A DNA stretch of 34,984 nt. It comes from Chitinispirillales bacterium. GTDB taxonomy: Bacteria; Fibrobacterota; Chitinivibrionia; Chitinivibrionales; Chitinispirillaceae. The stretch is taken from NCBI GenBank assembly GCA_031283085.1, contig JAITCM010000138.1, positions 1-34,984 on the forward strand, in the 5' to 3' direction. A program made the translations under genes and the position numbers. The notes below the pieces were generated by a model that saw only the letters and a program-made list of their open reading frames with translations, was not told the DNA's origin and made no database searches. Below, piece after piece: positions 7,939 through 14,153 of this stretch. Position 1 is the first letter of the stretch, and each line of letters starts with the position of its first letter.

Positions 7939-8829
7939 TTAATTATACGTCTTCCAAACCGCCAGCAACTTCTCCTTATTATTTTCAAGCATCGGCGCCA
8001 GCGGCAACCTGACCGGGCCCGCGGCCAACCCGGATTCCGCCATACACGTCTTTATCGGCACCGGGCTTGTCTCTATGAACAAGGTCTGCGAAATCGGGAG
8101 CAGCTCGTCGTGCAGTTTCAACGCGCCTGCGTGGTCGCCGTCAAGCCACAACTTCACCATCTCGCTCATCTTTGCCGGGAGTATGTTGCCGGTCACCGAT
8201 ATTACGCCGATTCCGCCGCAGGCTAAAATCGGCAGCGTCAGCGCGTCGTCGCCGGACAGTATGGCGAGCCTGTCGCCGCATATACGGTGGAGCTCCGAAA
8301 TCTGCGTCAGGTTGCCGCTGGCCTCTTTGATTGCCTTGACCTGCGGGTGGCGGCTTAGCCTCTCAACCGTCTCGGGCAGCATATTCACGCCAGTGCGCCC
8401 CGGCACGTTGTAGAGCACCATGGGCACGTCCGCCTTCTCGGCAATCATGGAGAAGTGCCTGTAGAGCCCCTCCTGCGACGGTTTGTTATAGTACGGGGTG
8501 ATGGTTAGAATCGCGTCCGCGCCGCTCTTCTTCGCGTGAAGCGCCGCCTCCACCGCCTCGGTCGTGTTGTTCGAACCGGCGCCGGCAATTACCCGCACAC
8601 GCCTGTTCGCCTGGTCAATCGTGACATCAACCACGCGCTTATGCTCATCCCAAGAGAGCGTCGCGCTCTCCCCGGTCGTGCCGCACGGCACCAAACCCGC
8701 CACGCCGTTGTCTATCAGATAGTCGATATTTGACCGCAGGCCGACCTCGTCGAGGCTGCCGTCGGTCTTAAAGGGTGTCACTATCGCCACGTAACAGCCG
8801 CTGAATGTTGTACCGAAGTCATTACTCAT
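7939..8829 (-). CDS. dapA: 4-hydroxy-tetrahydrodipicolinate synthase DapA
   Basis: DapA condenses pyruvate with aspartate semialdehyde, the first committed step to diaminopimelate and lysine. Visible motifs are GTTGESATL (pyruvate/carboxylate binding), ITPYYNKPSQEGLYRHF, the catalytic Tyr region VLYNVPGRTGVNM and the Schiff-base Lys in AIKEASGN. The frame is open to 8997, but ATG at 8829 (MSNDFGTTFSGCY) has a clear GGAGG ten bases upstream and gives 296 residues, the usual length. The upstream 56 codons are low quality and probably untranslated. It leads the dapA-dapB-envelope gene series. Confidence 0.96.
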   Translation of the reverse strand: MSNDFGTTFSGCYVAIVTPFKTDGSLDEVGLRSNIDYLIDNGVAGLVPCGTTGESATLSWDEHKRVVDVTIDQANRRVRVIAGAGSNNTTEAVEAALHAKKSGADAILTITPYYNKPSQEGLYRHFSMIAEKADVPMVLYNVPGRTGVNMLPETVERLSRHPQVKAIKEASGNLTQISELHRICGDRLAILSGDDALTLPILACGGIGVISVTGNILPAKMSEMVKLWLDGDHAGALKLHDELLPISQTLFIETSPVPIKTCMAESGLAAGPVRLPLAPMLENNKEKLLAVWKTYN

Positions 8830-8884
8830 AACGCGATTGCCTCCATAAAGTCGAATAATAAAGGTCAATGTTTTTTGTTTGACG

Positions 8885-8910
8885 GCGGGTGAATACGGTT
8901 CACCCCCCGC
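8885..8910. repeat. short palindrome GCGGGTGAA-TACGG-TTCACCC
   Basis: A 7-bp stem (8887-8893 with 8899-8905) lies in the 247-bp spacer between dapA and rplI. It belongs to the scattered GGGCG...CGCCC-type family described in the findings. Confidence 0.55.
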
Positions 8911-9005
8911 GGCATCAACACCATCGCAATCCGGTTTGCGGGGGCGGACCCGCGGACGCCCGTTGCCGTATAACGTTAATCCAACGCCTTGTATCAATAT
9001 AATAA

Positions 9006-9054
9006 ACGCGCCGAACCTTGGGCAATATTCTTAATTGCTTCGGGCCCGGCGCGT
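9006..9054 (-). terminator. probable terminator of the rpsF-rpsR-rplI transcript
   Basis: ACGCGCCG (9006-9013) pairs with CGGCGCGT (9047-9054) around a long loop. On the minus strand the stem is followed by TTTATTATATT. It lies 22 bp after the rplI stop. The long loop lowers certainty. Confidence 0.5.
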
Positions 9055-9076
9055 CAATCTTGCGGGTTATGCGTAA

Positions 9077-9535
9077 TTAAGGGTTTATGTCCCCCTCCTT
9101 GACCACCCAAACCTTCAACTTTGCGTCCACGCCCCTGTGCAGCGAGATGTCCACCGTATAGACACCCAATTGCTTGATAGGTTCTTCAAGTTTCACCTGG
9201 CGCTTCTCGACGTCAAAACCCTCTTTCTTCAGGAACTCGGCGATATCGAGCGCCGAGACAGAACCGTAGACCTGCTCCTCTTCGCCGACCTTCACGGCAA
9301 TGGTGCAGGAGGTATTCTCTATCTTGTTTAGAACCCCCCGCGCCGCCTCGATGAGCTTGGCCTCCCGCTTCTCGCTCGTCCGCTTCGCGTCGGCGACCAA
9401 ACGCTTGTTCCCCTCGGTCGCCGTCACCGCCACCCCGTTGGGGAGCAGGAAATTCCTCGCGTACCCGTCTTTCACGGTGACGATGTCCATCGCGTTGCCG
9501 AGCTTACCGTAATCCTTTTTCAGCACTATTTCCAT
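9077..9535 (-). CDS. rplI: 50S ribosomal protein L9
   Basis: The N-terminal rRNA-binding domain begins MEIVLKKDYGKLGNAMDIVT and contains the signature GYARNFLLPNGVAV. A long connecting helix (ADAKRTSEKREAKLIEAARG) leads to the C-terminal domain ending near VDISLHRGVDAKLKVWVVKE. The 152 residues are typical. ATG 9535 has AGGAG upstream. It is the last gene of a conserved rpsF-rpsR-rplI set; ssb, which often sits between rpsF and rpsR, is absent here. Confidence 0.97.
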   Translation of the reverse strand: MEIVLKKDYGKLGNAMDIVTVKDGYARNFLLPNGVAVTATEGNKRLVADAKRTSEKREAKLIEAARGVLNKIENTSCTIAVKVGEEEQVYGSVSALDIAEFLKKEGFDVEKRQVKLEEPIKQLGVYTVDISLHRGVDAKLKVWVVKEGDINP

Positions 9536-9580
9536 TTTTATAGCTCCTAATCTTTATTTCATTAACGGAACAGAAACCGG

Positions 9581-9811
9581 CTACCTCATGTTCTCCGCCA
9601 CAAACGGCAACAGACCCAAGTGCCTCGCCCGCTTGACCGCGGCGGCCAACAGCCTCTGGTTTTTGGCGCTCACGCCGGAAAGACGCCTCGGCACTATCTT
9701 GCCGCGCTCCGTCACAAACCGGCCGATTATCTTTATGTCCTTGTAATCGGGCGCCACCTTATTCTGCTCAAACCAGCAGACCTTCTTCGACCTTCTCTTG
9801 ACAAACGCCAT
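9581..9811 (-). CDS. rpsR: 30S ribosomal protein S18
   Basis: This 76-residue protein has the S18 core [20 protein letters not shown] and [20 protein letters not shown], ending [15 protein letters not shown]. In the 30S platform S18 forms a pair with S6, encoded directly upstream. ATG 9811 is preceded by AGGAGA. It is 45 bp from rplI and 78 bp from rpsF. Confidence 0.97.
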   Translation of the reverse strand: MAFVKRRSKKVCWFEQNKVAPDYKDIKIIGRFVTERGKIVPRRLSGVSAKNQRLLAAAVKRARHLGLLPFVAENMR

Positions 9812-9889
9812 TTTTATTCTCTCCTGTTTTTATCATTTATGCCTGTCGGCACCACCGCGCAATAAACCGCGCCCTTACGATAACACGTA

Positions 9890-10270
9890 TCAATCGCGTT
9901 CCTCGTCCCCGTCTTCGTCGTCAGGCTTATCGATTCTGATTTCCTCCTTGCGCGCGGCGAAAGCCTCCCGCGCCGCCTCGTTCTTGAGGTCGCGAACCGT
10001 CGTCAAGTGGCGCAACAGCGACTCGTCCAGCTTGACATGCTTATCGAAAGCCGCCGCGATGTCGCCCGACGCCCGATAGTAAAACACGGCGAAGTGGCCC
10101 GTCTTCTTCTTGTTGATAGTATAGGCAAGCGCCCGCTTCCCCCACACATCAACCTTCTCGAACTCCGAATTGGACTTGAAGAACTCTTCAAGCTGTTCCT
10201 GCTCCTTCTGTATCGCATCGTCGGAAAGGGTCCCGTCGATAACGACCGCGGTCTCGTAGGGTCGAATCAC
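9890..10270 (-). CDS. rpsF: 30S ribosomal protein S6
   Basis: The S6 fold is recognised from VIRPYETAVVIDGTLSDDAI, VDVWGKRALAYTINKKKTGHF and DESLLRHLTTVRD. GTG at 10270 has AGGAGG seven bases upstream and gives the normal S6 N-terminus (126 residues); the open frame to 10333 adds 21 unlikely residues. The C-terminus is an acidic tail (PDDEDGDEERD), as in many S6 proteins. It is the first gene of the S6-S18-L9 operon, with a candidate promoter at 10351-10379. Confidence 0.95.
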   Translation of the reverse strand: MIRPYETAVVIDGTLSDDAIQKEQEQLEEFFKSNSEFEKVDVWGKRALAYTINKKKTGHFAVFYYRASGDIAAAFDKHVKLDESLLRHLTTVRDLKNEAAREAFAARKEEIRIDKPDDEDGDEERD

Positions 10271-10350
10271 TTTACTGCCTCCTGTGGACGTTTGGCCCCG
10301 AAGTCGGCGAATCCGTTTTATCGGCGGATTCATGCCCCGGGGCAGGGTTT

Positions 10351-10379
10351 ATATTACCGAAAAAATTCATCACAAACAA
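10351..10379 (-). promoter_or_regulatory. candidate promoter of rpsF-rpsR-rplI
   Basis: On the minus strand TTGTTT (10379-10374), a 17-nt spacer and TAATAT (10356-10351) stand about 75 nt upstream of the rpsF GTG. The boxes match the consensus partly (3/6 and 4/6). Confidence 0.45.
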
Positions 10380-10382
10380 CCG

Positions 10383-11099
10383 TCAATTATACCTGTTCAT
10401 AGCCGCGTCTATCCCGTTATCAATCATGAACGCCGCCGCCTCCGCCGCCGCTTTTACTGCCTTGCCGGCATCCCCGCGTTCGCGCTCCTCAAATCCGCCC
10501 AGCACAAAATCTATCACGCTCGCTCCCCGCGGCAACGGCCCTATTCCAACGCGCAACCGCGGGTAACCGGTTCCTATCGCCGCCGATACGGACTTCAGCC
10601 CGTTGTGCCCCCCCGGCGACCCGTCTTTGCGGAAACGCATTTTGCCCAGCGGGATATGGAAATCGTCGACTATAACCAAACATTTATCCCCGCTCAACCC
10701 GTACTTCCTGACAAGCGCCCCCACAGCGTCGCCAGAGAGGTTCATGCAGGTCAGCGGTTTTGCTATCAACACCGGCTTCCGGGCCGGCCCGCAGAAAGCC
10801 GCCCGGCACATCGCCTCGCAGTACTCGCACGGTTCGGTAACGCCGCCGCCTAAAGCGGCGCAGAACTCGTCCGCAACGTCGAAACCCACGTTGTGGCGGG
10901 TGCCGTCGTACCTGGCACCCGGATTTCCGAGGCCTGTCACAAGCAGCTCCGGCTTGAATTTTCTTATATAATTAATGCCACCGCCGCCTGTATCAACAAC
11001 ACCGGCGGCATCGACAAGGGCGGGTGCGCCGCCGGCGTCAACCTTACGCGGCCTCCCCTTTCCAAAGAGCCTGCCGAGCAACCCTCCAAAGAGTCCCAA
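10383..11099 (-). CDS. pth: peptidyl-tRNA hydrolase with an N-terminal extension
   Basis: Pth releases peptides from prematurely dissociated peptidyl-tRNA. Motifs are VTGLGNPGARYDGTRHNVGF (with the catalytic His), LTCMNLSGDAV, and IVDDFHIPLGKMRFRKDG followed by PGGHNGLKS. At 238 residues it is about 50 longer than usual because of a Gly/Lys/Arg- and Ala-rich N-terminus (GLFGGLLGRLFGKGRPRK). The proposed TTG start at 11099 has GGGGAG overlapping the rplY stop, implying translational coupling. No ATG or GTG lies near the family start, so either the extension is translated or a rare start is used. rplY-pth adjacency is common in bacteria. Confidence 0.93.
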   Translation of the reverse strand: MGLFGGLLGRLFGKGRPRKVDAGGAPALVDAAGVVDTGGGGINYIRKFKPELLVTGLGNPGARYDGTRHNVGFDVADEFCAALGGGVTEPCEYCEAMCRAAFCGPARKPVLIAKPLTCMNLSGDAVGALVRKYGLSGDKCLVIVDDFHIPLGKMRFRKDGSPGGHNGLKSVSAAIGTGYPRLRVGIGPLPRGASVIDFVLGGFEERERGDAGKAVKAAAEAAAFMIDNGIDAAMNRYN

Positions 11100-11114
11100 A
11101 AACTCGGCGCTCCC

Positions 11115-11807
11115 CTACTTCTTGGCCTGGGCTTTCGCCGCCGCGGGGGCTTTCGCGCCCGCGGCCGGAGCCTTTGCGGCGCCCGCCGCCGGGGACTTCG
11201 CCGCAGCCGCGCCGGCCGCGGCCGCCTCGCCCTCCGCCGTCGCCGCCGCGCTCGACTCGCGGGTCGGGTGCGTCACCACCGCCAAAACGTCGTCCGGCGC
11301 GTGCTTGATTGCCAGGTTCGGTATGGAAATGTCACGAACGTGTATCGAGTCGCCTATCTTGAGCGCCGACACGTCAACGGACACCTTCTCCGGTATATCC
11401 GCCGGCAGACACTCCACCCTCACCGCCTTGAGCGGGTGGCCGAGCACGCCGCCGTCGTCCTTCACGCCCACGGACACACCGACAAACTCAAGCGGCACCT
11501 CCGTGGTCACCTTCTTGCTCATATCCACGTGAAAGAAGTCTAAGTGGTAGAAGAGGTCGTCCTTCAAGACGTGGCGCTGGGTCTCGCGGATGACCGCGAT
11601 GGCGCCCTCCCCCAAGCCGAGGTCGATAAGGTGGGTGGTCTGCCTGGCCCGAACCACCGCGGCAAACTCTCTGTGCGGCACCTCTATCTTTTTGGGCTCG
11701 CCGTGACCGTAATACACTGCGGGTATCCACCCCTGCGCACGCGCCTTGCGCGTATAGGACTTTCCGGCGGAACTCCTCTCCCGCGCCTTCAATTTAACGA
11801 TTTCCAA
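11115..11807 (-). CDS. rplY: 50S ribosomal protein L25/general stress protein Ctc
   Basis: The Ctc/TL5-type L25 binds 5S rRNA. Segments seen are LKARERSSAGKSYTRKARAQ, IPAVYYGHGEPKKIEVPHRE, ETQRHVLKDDLFYHLDFFHV and the second beta domain with VECLPADIPEKVSVDVSALK. The last ~45 residues are an Ala/Lys/Pro/Gly tail (AAGAAKAPAAGAKAPAAAKA), longer than in many homologues. Translation starts at TTG 11807, eight bases after GGAGGAGG. It is coupled to pth downstream. Confidence 0.95.
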   Translation of the reverse strand: MEIVKLKARERSSAGKSYTRKARAQGWIPAVYYGHGEPKKIEVPHREFAAVVRARQTTHLIDLGLGEGAIAVIRETQRHVLKDDLFYHLDFFHVDMSKKVTTEVPLEFVGVSVGVKDDGGVLGHPLKAVRVECLPADIPEKVSVDVSALKIGDSIHVRDISIPNLAIKHAPDDVLAVVTHPTRESSAAATAEGEAAAAGAAAAKSPAAGAAKAPAAGAKAPAAAKAQAKK

Positions 11808-11837
11808 GGTACTACCTCCTCCGACGTATTATAAAGA

Positions 11838-11862
11838 GCGGGCGGCAGGCTGCCGCCCCTGC
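11838..11862. repeat. palindrome GGGCGGCA-GGC-TGCCGCCC
   Basis: A perfect 8-bp stem (11840-11847 with 11851-11858) lies between tRNA-Gln and rplY. On the minus strand it is followed by GCTCTTTATAAT, so it may also attenuate or terminate transcription from the tRNA gene. It ends in CCTGC like other members of the palindrome family. Confidence 0.6.
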
Positions 11863-11939
11863 ATTCCGGCAAACGCTATTATTATGCCGATTTTCACACA
11901 CTTAACCGCCCCGAACACAAACCGCAACGGACACGCATA

Positions 11940-12011
11940 CAGGGGCGGAAGGATTCGAACCTCCGAATATACGGACCAAAACCGCATGGCTTACCGCTTG
12001 CCGACGCCCCC
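11940..12011 (-). tRNA. tRNA-Gln (anticodon UUG)
   Basis: Read on the minus strand, the 72-nt gene folds as a full cloverleaf: acceptor GGGGGCG/CGCCCCT, D-arm GGC..GCC with loop AAGCGGTAA, anticodon stem TGCGG/CCGTA with loop TTTTGGT (anticodon TTG), 5-nt variable loop, and T-arm GGAGG-TTCGAAT-CCTTC. The first pair is a weak G1-U72, consistent with tRNA-Gln, which characteristically has an unstable 1-72 pair. The discriminator is G. CCA is not encoded. Confidence 0.95.
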
Positions 12012-12100
12012 AAACGCGCCCGCGTCCACAGACAGCCCATCTAATATACATTCATGGCGGTGAAAAATGCAAATTATTTTGCGGTGAATTTGCCGAGCCC

Positions 12101-12388
12101 TCACCTGCGAATGAAAAACTCCTCCCCGCCCGTCCCAGTAACCGCCAACTCCTGCGCCTCCACATCCGCCACCCGCGACAGCGGCGGCCCCTGCCGCAAC
12201 CCCTCTACGAACCTGTCGATAACGCCGCGACAGCCCTCCACCTCCATCTCCACCCCGCCGCCGCGAATGTTCCGCACCCACCCGCTCAACCCCAAAGCCC
12301 GAGCGGAGTCCCGTGCAAAATACCGGTACCCAACGCCCTGAACCCGGCCTGAGACCAACAGATGGTATCGTTTGTTTTCTGCGTCCAT
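12101..12388 (-). CDS. acyP: acylphosphatase
   Basis: This 95-residue protein hydrolyses acyl phosphates such as carbamoyl phosphate. It carries the family signature HLLVSGRVQGVGYRYFARDS, with the phosphate-binding Arg in GYR, and the second motif LSGWVRNIRGGGVEMEVEG, with the catalytic Asn. Length is normal. No clear Shine-Dalgarno precedes ATG 12388, which lies in an AT-rich leader. It sits alone between the tRNA and the nuclease-like gene. Confidence 0.93.
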   Translation of the reverse strand: MDAENKRYHLLVSGRVQGVGYRYFARDSARALGLSGWVRNIRGGGVEMEVEGCRGVIDRFVEGLRQGPPLSRVADVEAQELAVTGTGGEEFFIRR

Positions 12389-12460
12389 ATCGTAAAATTA
12401 ATATAAAAAATCGGGGGTTAACGTCAAAAATTTTAACCTGAATCCACCACCCAATCACCG

Positions 12461-13246
12461 TCACCACCTTCCCACACTCTCCTCCGGCTCGGCAACGGTG
12501 ATTCTGTCATTGTTTTCATCTATCGTTATCAGATAGAGCCCGTTCTCCCGTATCTTTTGGATTACGCCTTCGGCAAACTGCATACCGGCGGCGCCGGCAT
12601 ATATCGTTTTACCCCGCATACCGGTAATCGCTTCGTTGTCGCGCAACTTTTTCAATCGCTCCAAATGCCTCTCCGCATCACCCATCGTAAACAGCGCCTT
12701 GGCTTCCACCGCCATAACCTCGTCGCAGTTCTCAAGCAACAAATCAACCTCCGTGAGGAGGCTGCCGTCGAGCCGGTGAAACTCTTTCCGGGGAGACGAT
12801 ATTGTGTAATTGTGGTGTAGCCCGTTCATTTTCTGCATCAGTCCGGGAAGCAGTACCAACTCGACTATCTCCCCGACGCTTTGCCTTAAACCCCCGATTC
12901 TTCTTGACATCAGCGCCATCTTTTCCGACAGCATCGCCTCTGACGCCGCTATTTTCTTCGACAGCATCGCTTCGGACGCCACCATTTTCTTCGACAGCAT
13001 CGCTTCGGATGCCGCTAATTTTTCCGACAAATCCGCACTAATCACCCCTAAAGCGGTGCTGGTTTTTTCCGCGGTGGCGCTGGCCTTTTCTACACTGGCG
13101 GTCATCGACAAAATCGCCGCGTCTATCACCGCGTTTCCACCACCCAAAGAAATCCTCTTGCCGCCGCTTGTGGGTTTTGGCTTTGAGCCGGATATAGCCT
13201 TCTTGCCCTTTTTGACCGCCGCCTTTTTCGCAGTTTTTACGCCCAT
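12461..13246 (-). CDS. coiled-coil PD-(D/E)XK nuclease-like protein (DUF3782-like), 261 aa
   Basis: ATG at 13246 has GGGGAG just upstream; the open frame to 13324 is less likely coding. The basic N-terminus (KTAKKAAVKKGKK) is followed by a long helix that includes three tandem 11-residue units (ASEAMLSKKMV, ASEAMLSKKIA, ASEAMLSEKMA), a hendecad pattern typical of right-handed coiled coils. The C-terminal ~110 residues contain TEVDLLLENCDEVMAVEAKA, where D and the E-x-K pair fit the PD-(D/E)XK active site, and then GKTIYAGAAGMQFAEGVIQK. Proteins with this layout are often multicopy in Bacteroidetes, Fibrobacteres and cyanobacteria and are poorly characterised. DNA cleavage is family inference. 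Confidence 0.7.
   Translation of the reverse strand: MGVKTAKKAAVKKGKKAISGSKPKPTSGGKRISLGGGNAVIDAAILSMTASVEKASATAEKTSTALGVISADLSEKLAASEAMLSKKMVASEAMLSKKIAASEAMLSEKMALMSRRIGGLRQSVGEIVELVLLPGLMQKMNGLHHNYTISSPRKEFHRLDGSLLTEVDLLLENCDEVMAVEAKALFTMGDAERHLERLKKLRDNEAITGMRGKTIYAGAAGMQFAEGVIQKIRENGLYLITIDENNDRITVAEPEESVGRW
12914..13012 (-). repeat. three tandem 33-bp repeats encoding an 11-residue coiled-coil unit
   Basis: Units at 12980-13012, 12947-12979 and 12914-12946 are nearly identical (TTCGACAGCATCGC core on the plus strand). Each encodes ASEAMLSxKxx. A degenerate partial unit (LSEKLA) precedes the first. Confidence 0.85.
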
Positions 13247-13381
13247 TTTGCTCCCCGTTACCTTAAACCCCGTGAAATTGTAACCGACGAATGTCCCGCC
13301 GGAAGCCCAAGCGACCGGACACAATAAGTAAAATAGTTAATTTATGCCAAAAAAGCAAAATTTTTCACTACCATCCCAAAT

Positions 13382-13450
13382 GAAGGTGTGGACGTGAGCA
13401 CTATCGCGAAAGTTACAGACCTTTCGGTCGACGAAATCCTGCAACTGTGA
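13382..13450 (+). pseudogene. 3' relic of a PD-(D/E)XK transposase-like gene
   Basis: This 23-codon stretch ends in TGA and encodes EGVD-VSTIAKVTDLSVDEILQL. It is the same C-terminal motif as the gene at 1-357 (GVD-HKTIAKWTGLTAAQIRAL). No nuclease domain or tail repeats precede it; upstream is AT-rich non-coding DNA. It is therefore a decayed fragment left in the 464-bp gap between the nuclease-like gene and the Rrf2 gene. Confidence 0.6.
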
Positions 13451-13467
13451 TACTTGCGGCCATCGTA

Positions 13468-13507
13468 GGGGCGGCGTTATAGCCTCCAAAGGCCATAACG
13501 CCGCCCG
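13468..13507. repeat. long perfect palindrome GGGCGGCGTTAT...ATAACGCCGCCC
   Basis: A 12-bp perfect stem (13469-13480 with 13495-13506) encloses an inner GCCT-CCAA-AGGC stem, making a near-perfect 38-nt hairpin just after the transposase-like relic. It begins with TAGGGGCG, like other members of the scattered palindrome family. Confidence 0.75.
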
Positions 13508-13628
13508 GAGCCGTCGTGCCGTAAAAAATGATATTATTTTTTATGCAAACAGGCGTTAATATTATTATATTATTATAAATATGTATGGCTGGGGCCGGGC
13601 CAAGATGGGTGTTTTGTAAATTCAAAAC

Positions 13629-13656
13629 ATAGTATACATATACCACTATATGCTAT
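13629..13656. promoter_or_regulatory. candidate operator upstream of the Rrf2 gene
   Basis: The imperfect inverted repeat ATAGTATACA-8nt-TATATGCTAT (arms match at 8 of 10 positions) lies 55 bp before the start codon in an AT-rich promoter region. Rrf2 regulators commonly autoregulate through such sites. Regulation here is inferred from position and symmetry only. Confidence 0.3.
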
Positions 13657-13710
13657 GCGGGAAGCGCCCGTACAATACACACACGTATCGCATCGGAGAA
13701 GGTTGGTAAC

Positions 13711-14148
13711 ATGAAAATATCCACAAAAGGCAGGTACGCGTTGCGAATGCTGCTGGACTTGGCGGAACATCGGAACAGCGGCTTTATATCCCTCAAGGAA
13801 ATCGCCGAAAGGCAGAACATATCAAAGCTGTACCTTGAGCAAATCGTCTCGCTTCTGCACACATCCGACATTCTGCGCGCCAATCGGGGAAAGCAGGGCG
13901 GCTATATGCTGGCGAAAGACCCGGCAAAATGTACGGTCGGACAGGTACTGCGCATCACCGAGGGCAGCCTCGCGCCCGTGGTCTGCTTAGACAACAACGT
14001 CAACGTATGCGACCGAATTGAAGTATGTAAAACGCTTTCCATGTGGACGGGGCTCAATAAAGTCATCACCGAATACCTCAACGGCGTTACGCTGCAAGAC
14101 TTGCTGGAGCAACATCAATACCAGGGGGCGGATCACTATGTTATCTAA
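13711..14148 (+). CDS. Rrf2/IscR-family transcriptional regulator
   Basis: This 145-residue protein starts MKISTKGRYALRMLLDLAEH, the standard Rrf2 N-terminus. A winged helix follows (ISLKEIAERQNISKLYLEQI; ANRGKQGGYMLAKDP). Three cysteines (C92, C100, C106) sit where IscR holds its Fe-S cluster, although IscR spacing is 92/98/104. It may therefore sense Fe-S status, nitric oxide or oxygen. No isc, suf or cysteine genes adjoin it, so its targets are unknown. The ATG is preceded by GGAGAAGG. It converges on the FISUMP gene with a 5-bp gap. Confidence 0.9.
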   Translation: MKISTKGRYALRMLLDLAEHRNSGFISLKEIAERQNISKLYLEQIVSLLHTSDILRANRGKQGGYMLAKDPAKCTVGQVLRITEGSLAPVVCLDNNVNVCDRIEVCKTLSMWTGLNKVITEYLNGVTLQDLLEQHQYQGADHYVI

Positions 14149-14153
14149 ACCTG

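Noticed and set aside
8830-8997. N-terminal 56 codons added to DapA by the longer open frame
   Set aside because: They are outside the family alignment, contain a palindromic repeat, and the downstream ATG has a strong Shine-Dalgarno.
10893-11543. Long plus-strand frames opposite pth and rplY
   Set aside because: They are Arg/Pro/Ala-rich shadows of GC-rich genes on the other strand, with no ribosome-binding site and no motif.
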